From Pictodentalium vernedei (lineage: Eukaryota; Mollusca; Scaphopoda; Dentaliida; Dentaliidae): 64,000 bases of DNA. Positions 41,906 to 57,815 of the stretch are shown piece by piece; within the stretch, counting starts at the first letter, position 1, and every line of letters starts with the position of its first letter. The DNA is taken from contig CM062292.1 of assembly GCA_031216915.1 (NCBI GenBank), forward strand, positions 205,923,262 through 205,987,261, given 5' to 3'. Below the pieces are notes generated by a model. The model ran no database searches and was not told the DNA's origin. It saw only the letters and a list, made by a program, of their open reading frames with translations. The position numbers and the translations under genes were made by a program.

Positions 41906-42554
41906 AGGAAATACATGACTATGTAGCCTAAATTGGTGTTATTACTGTATGTAGTGTGGGCGAGGCAAAGGGAGAACAGTTATCAAAGTCTTACATCGTG
42001 AACGTCAAAGGTCATGGGTCAGCGATTAAGTAGTACCAAAATGCGTTTTTCTCATAGTTTATGAATGAAGCCAAAATTTAGAACATAGGCTTTATCCAAT
42101 ACTTCAGTGTCTGTTATGGGATAATGAGGTCTGTCTCCCTGACTAAACCTTAGGTGTGACTATTCGTATCACCTGTTAGTGGGCTATGGGTGACATCTTT
42201 CTGTAAGTTCTCGCCTCGTGTCCGTCTTGTCCACATTGGGATGTTGAAAATTCACTGCCGTGGGTCACTAGTGTTCCTGTTAGCACACTTTCACGGGTTT
42301 TGGACACAACTACTTTCACAAGCACTGCCTCTGAAGATTATCACTATCATGTTCTACCACCACCATGACTGCTATAAACTCAGAACTATGAATACTGCTA
42401 TCCTTATAATCACCATCAAATAGCTCATTACAGAAGTATCATTCACAACACGTTTAATAAGCCTCAGTCATCGTAACATTGTGAGTGGGCTGATTTGGAA
42501 GTAGAATTGAGCTACTCTTCTCTTAATATATTCCTTTAACTGTTCAATACAATT

Positions 42555-42795
42555 AGCAGCTGACATTTTCAAAACTCTTTACCGAATAACCAAACATTTC
42601 CCCCTTTGCCTCTAAAACATAACTTATAACCCCTCATTGGAACAAGCTCTACGATCTCGTTCCAATGAGGTGTCATACGCTATGTTTTCGGGCAAAAATA
42701 AAAAAAATAACGAGTAACGGCGAGCAACTCTCAGACTCCCCAACGTACCAACTCCAGGTTGGTTTTACCCATACGTCAGGCGAAGGGCTAAATTA
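42555..42795. mobile_element. Palindromic MITE, TTAACCC family, partly replaced by S1 fragment
   Basis: ACCCCTCATTGGAACAAGCT and ACGATCTCGTTCCAATGAGG form the central palindrome; AAAACATAACTTATA and TCATACGCTATGTTTTC are the arms. A short minus-strand S1 fragment (GAGTAACGGCGAGCAACTCT) occupies 42710-42760 before the terminal GTCAGGCGAAGGGCTAAAT-like remnant. Confidence 0.6.
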
Positions 42796-42827
42796 CGTAT
42801 TATGTGATAAAAAGAAAAACATCGGCA

Positions 42828-42929
42828 CGATTTGATGTGGAATTTCCGAACCCCGCTCACAAAAATCGATCTGAACCTCGACACAGATCGATTTTAGTAA
42901 ACTCTGTTCAGAAATTTCATATCAAATCG
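42828..42929. repeat. Hairpin, about 40-bp imperfect stem
   Basis: CGATTTGATGTGGAATTTC pairs with GAAATTTCATATCAAATCG, and the inner AAAATCGATCT pairs with AGATCGATTTT. A short plus-strand frame across it is a by-product. Confidence 0.7.
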
Positions 42930-44205
42930 CGACTCTTTATAGATCGACAACTACAATGGTCTTCTAGCGCTGGTACTGTTGACTTCTAATTTGACCTGTT
43001 CTTCCCTAGAATCAGCTCCTCCTTTATTACCTTCTACCACCAACACCAGCCCATCTTCTGCTAGCTATATCTCTGTATTCATAGCTACATCTGCTGGCAT
43101 CAAACACTTCTGCCAACATTTATAACTACTACTAGACTCTATCTTTTGATGCCATTCAGGTGAAGGACACAATGACCGAATTCTTAGCTTATAGGTTCTT
43201 TGTTTTTTGGTGATCGTCGAGATGTGGCCACTTTGTATATTAGGCGTTCATTGGTTGTGGTGAAATTTGTTTTACAGTGTGACACAAGTCACACAACACA
43301 TGGAAGCATTACGTCGCTTGAGTGCTAGAATGTTCTATGTCCCCTATGGGACATAGAACATTCTAGCGCACAGCCGACGATTAGCCTACGCAGCTCACTA
43401 TGAATGGGCAACTCTTAAATTTTATCTGGTTAACTGTACAGTGCATCAATGATTACATACCTTGTGACTATTTTTGATCTTCCAGCAGAATACCAAACGG
43501 AGCAGGTTTCTGTCACTTCAATCGAATACTAATATTATTTATTCATTTATGAGCGGGTGTGAAGTCCTTGTTCTGACAAATTTTTTAACTCAACAGGTTT
43601 GGAAGGAGTAAAATGTGAAGTTTAGCTATTTAGACTGGGGATGATCGCAGTTAGAAAAGTAACCGGGAATGAATATGTGGAGAACTTTGAACAAGGCAGG
43701 CTGCAACGATCTTTTTAAAAATGCTGGTTACACAAGGCAGCTTCCACGCTACAATCTAGGATCATATTAGGGAAGTGGTGTTAGGGGTTCGGGTTGGTGG
43801 TGTTAGGGGGGGTATCACCCCATATCCAGGCCAAGTCTTTAACAGTTAGAGATTTTATGTCCCAAACCACCAACAGTTGGAAATTCCATGCCCTATGATA
43901 GTAGATATGGTGACATTTTATTTGTAACCGTGACCGTTAGTACCAGTCATTTAATGATTTTCAAACTGCATTTCACGGGATTTTTTAAATAGAGTCGATG
44001 CAGGACTGATATCTCAACGAGAATCCGAGAATCGATTCACGCAATGAATCGCGCAACAACACCACCGAGAAATCCATGTATATTTTCACTGCACCTCTGC
44101 TAAGTTTCGCGTGAAAAAGAATTTAGTCAGTTTTACTCTCTACCTAACATAGCGGCAGCAAATTAACTAGTGCAAGACTGGCATGGCCTGAAATATCTTG
44201 AAACT
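42930..44205. other. Non-coding stretch containing one perfect hairpin
   Basis: The only clear structure is at 43310-43375: TGCTAGAATGTTCTATGTCC then CCTATGGGACATAGAACATT, a 22-bp perfect stem. Near 44010-44080 GAGAATCCGAGAATCGATTC recalls GAGAATC words at 55490 and 56170. No gene was seen. Confidence 0.45.
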
Positions 44206-45415
44206 TTGTCAATACAATTGTACAAATATGGCTGTAATTGGAGCCGGCTCAATAAGCTGTTTCCAATGACATCCATATTTGTAAGGTTTTACCGGTAAAT
44301 ACTGTTTATTTTTTTTAAATATCAAATTCAGTTTATGCTTTAAAAATTTAAAAGCTGTGTTGGGTAAAGGATTAACATGTGTTATCAGTACACAACAGGG
44401 GTTCAGCCATGGTGGCTTCATGGGATCCTGGCACACTGGTAGCAGGTATGGATTCTCGCAACCTTTTTTGCGAGAATCCAAATAGATTCGCCCGAATTTA
44501 TATGAAACATATATATAAGCCCTGCAAAATTTCGTTCAAAGCAGTGCAACAAGACGTCAAATGCAGTGCTAGAGCATTGCAGATGGTGCTTTGTTGCACC
44601 CAAGAAACAATTTCCCACTCTAGAACCCAATGACACTCAAGAGACTATTTTCCAACTCTTGAACCCAATGACACTCAAGAGACGATTTCCAACTCTTGAA
44701 CTCAAGGGTCATATATTTCGAACAGAAGAGGAAAGGGTGCATTCGTGTTTGGAAATTTACGAATAGCAGTCTGGACATTCTCAGTCTAGGGATGGGGTGC
44801 AAATGATTTGATAAAATGTTGGATATTCGGCACCACGGGAGGGTGGCAGGGTACAATTACAAAATTAAAATGGCGCACATCTCCCGAACCAAGACCCTAG
44901 AGGCATGTCCCTAGACTACGTGTTCTAACTTTGTGTCTGTGTCCAGCTGTTCCAACTAAGATAAGCTTGCCGCCTGGGTTGGGGGCTATGGAGCAATAGA
45001 ACTCTACTGTCTGACAGGACAATAACCCATGGGTTGGTATTACACGCCTTCCATAGTTTTAGCCGCCTGGCGGCAGGTGACTTTGTCATTTTAGCCATAA
45101 ACTCAACAAAGTCTGTTTCGATCATCAAGCACAGATAAACCCAGAATCACACCGTTCCGCAATTGGGGATCAATTGAGTTAAGGGGTGGAGAACGCCAGA
45201 TACATTTCACCGCAATGGGATGCCGATAGCCATTTAAATCTCAACACACGTTCTTTCTTGGAATTTGAAAGGAGACACAGAATAGAGCTCTAATGCAACA
45301 TTCAAAACTCTTTATCCGCCTTTTCTTCAAAAGGAATATTTTATAAATGGGGAACGATGGTGTATGGCTTGTTTTTGGCGTCAACAGTGAACGATAAAAA
45401 TGTAACAGTCAGATT
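44206..45415. other. Non-coding stretch with MITE remnant and short direct repeats
   Basis: At about 44210-44380 a half-copy of the TTAACCC MITE ends GTTGGGTAAAGGATTAA. At 44600-44700 the phrase CCCAATGACACTCAAGAGAC recurs three times with TTTCCAACTC. At 44420-44480 a short inverted repeat TGGATTCTCGCAA/TTGCGAGAATCCA. No exon was recognised. Confidence 0.4.
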
Positions 45416-45570
45416 GTGTAATCAGCCATTTCGTGAAATGACTAAAACTTTCAGTCATTTCCTGTAATGCCTGAGGGGAAGGTCATTTCATGAAATAACT
45501 AAGAGTTTCAGTTATTACACGACATTACTAGAATGATCGGAGTCTAGACATTTCAAGAAATGACTGTGAA
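45415..45570. repeat. Small array of 'catttc..gaaatg' palindromes
   Basis: Four or five units of CATTTCGTGAAATGAC, TCATTTCATGAAATAAC, TCATTTCCTGTAATG and ACATTTCAAGAAATGAC within 150 bp, joined by AAACTTTCAG or AGAGTTTCAG linkers. The same design as FB1 and FB2, small scale, unrelated word. No flanking duplication was seen. Confidence 0.6.
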
Positions 45571-46350
45571 TACCAAATGTGTTTTAATGGAGTAGTTTTC
45601 AAGAACGCGTTCATATACAAAGTTATCAATGTTTTATTCATAAAAAGTGTCAGATGTTGGAGAAAACATAATAATATCACACATTCTAAATACGTTATGT
45701 TCACTTATTACAACCGTCCAAACTGTTATGACAGTAGCTATAACATGACAGTTATTGCATCGCCAAAACCACTTTCAAATAAAAACAAATAAAATATTCA
45801 AATAATATAAATTAAGATGTTATCTCACTGTGTCACCTCACTTGTTCAATTGAGATGTCTGAATTATGGACTTAACAAAGATTTTTCCCGATCTTCTGAT
45901 TCGATATAATTGGCTTCAGTGTTAAAACAAATAAACGTATTGTGATATCCTGTAGAAATAATTATTTCCATGGGCATCGCAAACGCAAACGTGACCGATT
46001 GTGTGTGTGTGTGTGTGTGGGAGGGTGTAAACTTTATTTGTTTAGACTGTGATGACTCAAGTCCCGACTGACTTAACATTCCTATTACATCATCAAGGCA
46101 TGCCTTAATTGAAGGCATACCTCGACGATGTAATCGGAATATTAGTCGGAATTGAGAGTTAGATAATTAATAGAATACCCATGCAGACTGTCGAATATTA
46201 GACAGACTGTCGAAACTAAGACAGAATATTAGTCGGAATTGAGAGTTAGAATAATTAATAGAATACCCATGACGACTGTCGTTACGCAACTTCTTATTTA
46301 ATTAACACGAATCGTATCACCAATATAAATCGATTATGCTGGAACCCAGC
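45571..46350. other. Non-coding stretch with hairpin and 60-bp tandem duplication
   Basis: A hairpin at 46084-46134 (ATTACATCATCAAGGCATGC / GGCATACCTCGACGATGTAA). The segment from AATATTAGTCGGAATTGAGA to AATAGAATACCCATG is present twice in tandem (about 46138-46186 and 46225-46272). A TG run at 46000-46019. Confidence 0.5.
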
Positions 46351-47067
46351 AGAAGAGATGGGCGGTATTGGATTTTTCAGTTCGGTATCGGTTTCGGTAT
46401 TTTTAGGGAGATATACCTCGATTTCGATTCGGTATCTGACTTGACTGAGATTTCCCGATAGTACCAAAGAAGAATTCACATCAGGAAAATTAGAATAAGT
46501 TGTTGTAGTATTATTCTACCACAAGACTATAAATACCACTGCCAATGAGCTCAACAGTGACATTCTCTTGCGACCACAAATCATGTCTATAGTAATTTTG
46601 TGACTTGCTCCAAACGCACCTTAATGTTTAAAGACCTATTTCAGGCTTTTGCGATCTCAAAGTATGTTCCCTGACCATGCCATCTTTAGGAGGTCCAGCT
46701 GACAATAGACAAAACATCTACGCAGCGATTTCTAGTCAGGTCTTGGCTGCCTTAACAGGCAAGCAAAATCTGACTAGAAATCACTGGTAAGCAATTGGAC
46801 ATGTACAGGTTGTAGTCCAGTGCGAATTTAGGACAGTTGCCCTGTTCATTGAGGGTTAACAAAACTGAAAAGAAACTCAGTCACTTCTTTCATGAAAATG
46901 AACCTTTCAACTGTTATCAAGCCTCAACGGGGACTTATAAAAAAGTGAATGTAGGAAATTTGGAAAATCCAGACGGTATCGGTATTCAACGATTGGTTCA
47001 ATTCGGTCTTTCGGTATCCCCATGATATCGGTATTGGTTTGGATTTTCGATATTTTGCCCATCTCTA
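46351..47067. mobile_element. hAT-like non-autonomous element, degenerate
   Basis: The ends read AAGAGATGGGCGGTATTGG and ATATTTTGCCCATCTCT, with sub-terminal GGTATCGGTTTCGGTATTTT and its complement. The flanks ACCCAGCA and ACCCAAAA match in 6 of 8 positions, compatible with an old 8-bp duplication. A hairpin with TTTCTAGTCAG/CTGACTAGAAA lies near 46728-46785. Two open frames at the ends mirror each other because of the inverted repeat. Confidence 0.6.
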
Positions 47068-47865
47068 CCCAAAACCCCAAATCAGGTACTACAGACTTCC
47101 ATTTGTATGACCGAGTGTGTGTGTGTGACACAAAGCCAAGTATTAAATCTAGTCTTTTAAGAAAGGACATGATTCAAAAGAAATAGAAAATTTATTGGGG
47201 GTGTGACCTTTTAAACCCCCTTAGCGACGCCTCGGGCCATGTCGAACAAACCCTCCATGTGAAATTGCACTTTACAAAAACAATGGCAATAAAAGCAAAT
47301 TTACTCACCGAAGTGTTGATGCACAAATGGCCAAAGATAAGTAAATATAAATACTTGTATGATATATGCAGTGCTCATGGTCGGCCGATAAAGGGCCGTT
47401 CCCAAAAGTGGAAAATTCATAAAAATAAAACATCATGAGATATCGTGTCTTCTTCAAGTTTGATGTTTTTTTCCAAAGTGTTTGCGTTTCCTTGACGTAA
47501 AAGAAATGATATCCAGTCAGTGTCGACTCTATGTTCTCTTTGATCAACTCCTTGGCGATTAAACTCAATGACACGGCGGTGAACCGTCTGCACCAACAAG
47601 TTAACTGTTAACACTAGTCGTCTGAAATGTATGGACTAATAGGGATTCGAAAAAATAGGGAATCCCTCAGTAGAACGATCTCAGGGGGCACGTACCAGTG
47701 AGCAGTCAATCGGTTTTAGAAAACAAGAAAAGTTGTTCTTGTTACTTCCAAGCCTGAAGCCTTGACTTTATTCTTGGAAAGCAATCCGGGAGATTGTTCC
47801 AAGAAATGATTCCAAAGCTTCGAATTATCAGTGCTGAAAACTGGATTAAAATGTACTTGTGGACG
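47068..47865. other. Non-coding stretch, nothing recognised
   Basis: Mixed AT-rich DNA; the minus-strand frame at 47305-47574 has a hydrophobic end but no domain or splice context that I trust. Confidence 0.3.
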
Positions 47866-47869
47866 CAGA

Positions 47870-48098
47870 TGATATCAAAATTTATTATTTTAAATATTGT
47901 TTTTTTTTAAAAATTTTGCTAAAAAGTTCAACAAAACCACATCATGTGATCGCCTCTCACTGGAACAAGTTCGGCGAGCTTGTTCCAGTGAGGGGTCACA
48001 AGATATGGTTCTGTTGAAATGTTTTGACAACATTTTTCATCTCCTCTATTTGTAAATTACGTGGACGAGTGTGGTCGATTCGTTAGGTAAAGGGTTAA
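47870..48098. mobile_element. Palindromic MITE, TTAACCC family
   Basis: Centre CTCACTGGAACAAGTTCGGC then GAGCTTGTTCCAGTGAGGGG, arms AACAAAACCACATCATGTGA and TCACAAGATATGGTTCTGTT, right end GTTAGGTAAAGGGTTAA. Closest to the copy at 27465-27712, sharing GATATCAAAATTTATTATTT at its left. Confidence 0.75.
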
Positions 48099-50455
48099 TT
48101 GATAACCTTTATTCTGTGTTCAGTCTACATGGCTTCTTTCTGACTTCGCAAGGGAATTACTGTATATAGAACCATTTGTCTCTTGCGAATGGATTAGAAA
48201 ATGGCTACAAGGCCAGCTGTATCAAAATCGTCACTGCATTTAGGAATGGACAAAACATTTTTCAGAGATATAAGTAAACACAACAGCAAAACTGTTAAAA
48301 TATGTACAACTTCCGAGTTAAAACGGTGCAGGTGACATTCCTATACACCAGGAAAATGAAGAGCTGGGCGAGTTAATTCATTTATTGTGAAAACCTGCAC
48401 GAGGTATTTATACACCACAAACAGCTAATGTACTTCCCGTGACCTACCACCTGCAAGTACTCACACGCCTTGAACCTCATATTTGCATCTTTGAGAAGAA
48501 TTTGTACTCCTTTATCACGTTTGCAATGTTGTTGGAACATTACTTTTTACATGAACTGATGACTAACACACTGTATACTAGTGGGTGTGGTGGGAGTTGT
48601 GTGGTGAGCGGGTGTTTGGGTGTGCGTAAACGCTTATGAAGAAAAGAAACGGGGAAGAAGGTCGTGCGCAGCAGGACCGGCGGGTTCGGGTCAGGTAGAC
48701 CTGATCAATAATTATGGTTTATAGAGAGAGAGATACCACATAATGATTGTATCAAACCAGGTACGCAACAGCACGTGACCCGTTAGAGTGATAATCATTA
48801 TCCTATGGCTATACATCCCATGTGTGCCCCGGGATCATCTAAATGGTGAAAAATAAAATTAGACTGAGATCTAACCCAATGGAAGTTGAATTTGATGGTA
48901 ACAAAACTCCGTACTTTATCTTTTTATTTCTTACTGAGTGATCTTTGAGTGTCAGTTTTATTCGAGAAATATGCATAAATTGAGTTTCAGGCCTTCCAAA
49001 ATTCAAAAAAACTTCCACGTGAGAGGACCCCCGGACCCCACCTTTGGGAGATGGAAGACCCTTCTAAAACCCCTCCCCGAGTCGGTCCCTTGGACCTCCA
49101 TTAACGTCTTACATAAGCTTGATCAATGTAAAATACCCTCCGCCGGGCCTAGTCCTCAGTATACAGAAAATTATGTTCCAGTGGTGACCACTTCTCTGTG
49201 CAGTATCGCTATGATCGTCTTAGGAGTCAGTAAGGTGCAACGGCGTTAGTGCTATCAACAGTAATATTATGGAGTTTTACTCCGGATCTTGCAGTTTGAT
49301 TAGTGTACTTGAGGGTATGTTAACACTATTTCAAAAAGAAAAAGGAACCTGCAGAAAGCGATGACCATCAGGCTCAAGTACATGTTACAGCATAAGAGTA
49401 AAGTAATTGTCACTAAAGGAAAGTACTCCCATACCTCGGAAGACCATCCAGCAGCGCCAATGTTGTATACCTGTTTAGCAATATAGTATTAAAAGCCTTG
49501 TGTATTTGCCTGGGGAATACAATTCTGTAAAGTTGCATACTTGTTCGAAGCTTCTAAAGCTTCCCATCTGGTGGTGCATACAGAGTCTTTTTTTAACGTC
49601 ACACAAATTTCAAGCGCAAATGTTCCAATAATGGAAATTGGAAGTTTACCAATTCGATATTGTTTGAGACGGCTTAATACGCTCTGTCAAACAATGTTGA
49701 ATTGGTTTAATTCCTAGTTGCATTGCGGGGAAAAACTTTTATTCCAGGTTGATATTTTGAAATAAGCATGCCAGAGAGTCAAAGAAGGAGAGGGCCAAAC
49801 CCTTGAAATGGGGTTGCTCTATCCCGTTCGTGAGAGCCCCCCCCCCCCCCCCCCCCATGAACAGAAGGGGGTCGAGTAGAGTGCGAAAATATGATTGCAG
49901 ATATCTGTATAGAAAGAGAAACAGTAAACGCCACTGCAGTTGTATTCAGCTACAGTATTCTATTGACATATCGTCCCCTAAGTGGAACAAAGCGCCATCT
50001 GCAATGCTTTAGGGACGATGTTATTTGCGCATGCCAGTTATTGGGGTTTGTAAGTCTCTTAAGACATTCCCAAAGGGTTGGCAGTACCATGTTGAGACAG
50101 TGTACGCCACTGGTGGCAGTGAGAGTGATTGACTTATTATCTCACGAGTGGTGATTGTCACACAAAGTCAGACCCACCTTATAATAGACCAATCTCACTC
50201 TAATAATAATAACACTTCGGTCAGCTGATGATTTGTCGCAATTCTCTCAACAAGAAGGCATTGATTAACCTTGTGCCGCCAAGTACCTCTCTCTTGAGGA
50301 CAACGAACTTTTTGATTAAATCCCATTGTCTCATTGTTACCGATTCCAGTGCTGAGGATAATAACCCTCACCTTTGCATCATCTAATAACCATATATTTT
50401 CACTTTAACACCCCACTATACCCCCGATGCTCCCAGTAAATCTTATTCTCCAAGC
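48099..50455. other. Non-coding stretch
   Basis: Contains a hairpin at 49633-49714 (GGAAATTGGAAGTTTACCAA / TTGAATTGGTTTAATTCC with TTGTTTGA/TCAAACAA inside) and a C19 tract at 49837-49856. Short frames on both strands have no motif; that at 48938-49249 is proline-rich chance translation. Confidence 0.4.
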
Positions 50456-50463
50456 CTGGTAGT

Positions 50464-50930
50464 TTGGGCATTCTTAAAGAAGATATCCCAGAGTCTCCAT
50501 TGCTCACAAATTACACATTTAGCAGACCTTGTCACTTGTCTTCCCCAATTTATCCTCTACGCTCCACCGACCTCGACCTAAATTTGAACAGCAGGGAACC
50601 CCCAAAGGTGCCATCAGTGTACTTCCCTAATACTGCCTTTTCTTCATCGCGTCAGCCACCCAATGACCTCTTCGCTCTGACCTCTTCTCGCCAATCTCTC
50701 TCCCTCTCTCACCCTCTGGCTCCCATTGCAGAAAGAATAGATTTTAAAATATGCCTGCTAACATACAAACAGTCGTGCTCAAGATTGCGCCTCTCTTTAA
50801 ACGATATTCTTCAGGGTAATGATATTAAACCCACTGGACTTTTTTCTTCCAACACTACCTTTCGGATATATAAACCCGTCATTAAAAAACTTACAATTCT
50901 CCACTTGAAATAAGGTTTACGCAATAAAGA
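50464..50930 (+). pseudogene. LINE ORF2 C-terminal fragment, plus strand (possible)
   Basis: Within a 149-codon frame, HPLAPIAERIDFKICLLTYK matches the RIDFKILLLTYK phrase that many CR1-like LINE ORF2 proteins have after the RT, and the preceding FALTSSRQ and following LLTYKQSC fit loosely. The N-terminal two thirds do not resemble RT. It would be a short remnant of a third LINE family. Confidence 0.45.
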
Positions 50931-51284
50931 CGCTGAACATTGATGCCGTAAGCTGTTCGGCAGACCAATAGGTTCCAGACCAGTATACTTGAACTATATA
51001 TTTTGTGTTTGATATTTACTCGCCATTCATTTTGCTTGGTGGCTGTGAAGATCAATGGGATAAGTTGTACACAGTGCGCGTTGAGTTAAATGCGAAGCAA
51101 ACTCATAGAATTCCAAGCAAAAAAACCTCTGGTAAAATTTCATGTAAACTTTGCTTGTGCTTTTAAAATAATGTCAGGGAGTTATCGTTTTGTTGCTTGC
51201 AGTGCTGGAGGTGGTTATAAGTTCAGTCTATAACAAACTTGTGTCACTAGAAAGATCAATTTTAAATACTTTCGAATTTCTCAT

Positions 51285-53323
51285 GACAGCCTTGTTACAA
51301 CCGATAATGTTACAACGCCGCATAATGTTATACCAACGCATAATGTCACAAAAAATGCAGTAAACAACCGATAATGTTATAAACTCCGCATAATGTTATA
51401 ACTTTTTTCAACCCGTTATGTTATAAAAATCGACGCATAATGTTATAAATTTTTTCAACCCGTTATGTTAAAACAAATTAACCGATAATGTTATAACTTC
51501 TGTATACTAATTCCAGTTACAGCTATTGTAGTTGGACTTTACCACTTACCATTTATTGCCGCATAAAGGTATGTAATATTTATACTAAAGGTTTCTGCTC
51601 TGGTTAAGGCGAGGAGACACCACCCACCCCCCCCCCCCCAACTCCCGGGGATTTATCATAGAATGACCTAGTCACGTTACATAGACGCCGATGATCCTGG
51701 TAACTCAATCGTGTGACGTCATTACCATGATCATCCAGTGCCCAACATGATGAAGGCGGGGGTAGTGGGGGAGATGTGCTATTTTATCCGGTTGGTACGT
51801 TTACCAACATGCGTAGTCTCCGCTTCCAGAAATGTAGTGTACCATAGTTCCCTGACGCCTTTGGGGATGGGCAAATGCCTCTGTTTCTGCTTGTTTTGGG
51901 CATCTGAAACTCATTTGTCGCATATTTCTTAGTCATAAGAATATCTTATTGTTCATTAATTTGACATTTTAACAACTAACAGCGAACAAAAATGAGGTGG
52001 AATTAAAAGAGGTCAAAAAGTTGGATGGAGCGAGGTACATATGGTGGATGTGGCGGGTTGGTAGTGTCGCACGGAACAAGAATAAGATGCGACATTGGGT
52101 AGGAAGAGGAATGGGGTTGAGGAGGATTGAAAGGGGTGGGAAGGGATTAGGCTGAGAAAGAGAGGAGGTCATGGATTAGTACACCAGGGTGATTGTGCAG
52201 AGAAGGCTATCTGAGAATGCTATAAGGGAGTAGTGCTAGACGGTATGATAATATAGATGGTGGAGATGTTAGAAGAAGTGGAAGTGATGAATTTGAGATT
52301 ACAGTTTCTGGAAAAAGGCGGAATCACTAGAACAGGCAGTATAGGGAGAAGGAGGAGGTTGTGGAGGAGGAGTTGTTTTGATGTTGGTGTTATGGCGGTG
52401 TTGGTGACGGTGTTGAGTAGTTGTGTATGTTGAAAATGGGCCATTTTGAAGGACCCCGGGTCAGGACCCCGCAAGTGACGTCATGTCACGTGACTAGGCG
52501 GTCATGTTGGGTTGTCATGATAGTGCACGTGGGTGGCCATGTTGTGACGTCATTATCATAATAGGTGGTAGGAGTGCGTATGCGCGGGGCGTGTTGTTAT
52601 GGGGACACGTGCTCCCTCTCACCCCTAACAACCCGACAATAGATATCGAATTAATCCAAACAACCCGACAATCTTCAGAAAACTAACCCAAACACTTCCG
52701 AAAACACTCACAAATAAAGGTAGGATAGTATCCTTAATGAGGGCATGAGACGTGTGAAGAGGTACTCATTGCGCTCATTTTCATAGCTTTTATTTTGAGA
52801 CGAATGATTTTGCGCGCATCGTGCTCATTTTCATAGCTTTCATTGCTTCATACGACGAAAAGGGGGTTTTCCGAGGATTTAGTATGCTTAAAATATAGGA
52901 TAGTATCCTTACCTAATGTCCGACCATATAATGGACGCGTAATTTATCACAGAAATGGGTTTATTGCAATAATGGTATATATTATTTGGAGTCAGAACGG
53001 TCCAATTCTACACTGAGATCTGAAGAGTTCCCTTAAATACAGACCGACGGTCTCCACCTGAAACTGATGCCATGGTAGTATAAATTACCAAAGATATGTT
53101 TATTTGAATTATAACATTATCGGTTAATTTGTTGTAACATAACTGGTTGAGAAAAGTTATAACATTATGCGTCGATTTTTATAACATAACGGGTTGAAAA
53201 AAGTTATAACATTATGAGGAGTTTATAACATTATCGGTTGTTTACTACATTTTTTGTAACATTATGCGTTGGTGTAACATTATGCGGCGTTGTAACATTA
53301 TCGGTTGTAACAAGCCTGTCCAA
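51285..53323. mobile_element. Foldback element FB3: arms built from ATAATGTTAT repeats
   Basis: Left arm 51285-51512 and right arm 53090-53323 are inverted copies. Both begin CTTGTTACAACCGATAATGT and repeat ATAATGTTATAA with linkers ACAACGCCGC, CCAACGC, AAACTCCGC, TTTTTTCAACCCGTT and AAAATCGACGC in the same order. The middle (about 1.58 kb) is non-repetitive, GC-richer and without a transposase frame. I saw no clean target-site duplication; the outer ACAGC/CCTGT bases may belong to the inverted repeat. Confidence 0.8.
51513..53089. other. Interior of FB3
   Basis: Contains a C11 run (51626), purine-rich DNA (51990-52400) that opens frames on the minus strand by composition, CACGTGACT and GACGTCATTA words at 51710 and 52490-52560, and two copies of TGCTCATTTTCATAGCTTT (about 52772 and 52820). 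GGATAGTATCCTTA occurs at 52725 and 52898. No protein recognised. Confidence 0.45.
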
Positions 53324-54515
53324 TTCCGATGCATTCCCGTACTCATGTGACCGGAGAACTTGTCACAAAGATATTTTGTACCTGGGGTTTCACGTAAGAT
53401 ACGAAAACTAAACGTCTTTAGAATGTATATAATTTAATAACTCCGCACAGGTCGCCATCATACTTGTGACAGTAAAGTTAACACGAATTGGTTACCAAAC
53501 TCTATCGGACGTTTCTTAATGATTAAACAGCTAACAAACTTCTATATGTACAATGACTTGAACGAAATAAATTGAATTAAATTGAATAAAGTACTAACTA
53601 ACCATAGTCATGACAATAGCTTGGGGTTAGTTACCTCATTACCTTTGTCGATTGTTCGAACAGAAATTACTTCACTTAGTATTAACAGTTTGTGACCCAG
53701 CTAATTCCATTACGTTGATTTTCCATCCGGCGATAATACGGAAGACAATCGGCGTAATATAATTAGCTGGGCCACAAACTATCAAAACTAATTGCTGTTT
53801 GTGACCCAGCTAATTATAGTGTGCCTATTTTCTTCCGGCTAAATGATGTTGTCGGGACAACGGCACTTTCCTTTTAACTCTTACGAGGAAGAGAATAGGA
53901 TGGGTCACCAATGAGTACGATGATGTGGTACTTTTCGTCTAGGTGTGACTCCAGAGTCCGTGCTACCGAAAAAAACCCATTTTGTTAACGATACTGGTTG
54001 ATGAATTAAGTGTCAAGCATTTATTTTGTTTTACTAAGACTTTATTTCATTTTCCCGTTCTTTTGTTTCAAAAAAAGGGTTTTTTTTATTCGTATAAAGT
54101 TCATTTTGTTTTTGGTGAAAATTTCATTTTTGGTCCACGAAAAGTTTATTTTAGTGACTTTTTGATTGATAAATTTCTGTCATATATTGAGGAAAATATA
54201 TTTTTGTTTGGTGACATGTTTATTTGATGCGAGTAAAACGAACGATTATTTTGTGTCGCTAAAAGTTTATTACTGTATCTACAAAGTTTGCTTATATATC
54301 AGGTAGAAAGTTCGCTGTTCTTATCAATGAAAATTTTATTTTGTTTGACCCAGGCGGGCTGCCATAGTATGTAAGTTTCCACCATTACTTCTGAGAGAAA
54401 TGTTTCTAACCTTTTCTGACCTTTCCGGATCCTGGATAGAAAATGGTGGAGGGGAATTCACACATCAAATTCCCACAGTAGCCTCCTGACCACGTCTCAA
54501 TTTATATTGGTAAGC
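53324..54515. other. Region downstream of gene A, with hairpins
   Basis: At 53688-53780 GTTTGTGACCCAGCTAATT pairs with AATTAGCTGGGCCACAAAC; a third arm GTTTGTGACCCAGCTAATTA follows at 53797. From about 53990 to 54350 the DNA is T-rich with recurring AAAGTTTATT / AAAGTTCATTTTG words. It lies 3' of gene A's stop codon, and AATAAA-like signals are too common here to choose one. Confidence 0.5.
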
Positions 54516-54517
54516 AT

Positions 54518-57815
<3,298 letters not shown>

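Noticed and set aside
52220..52474. Minus-strand frame in FB3 interior as a transposase remnant
   Set aside because: The composition follows a purine-rich stretch; no catalytic motif or homologous block was visible.
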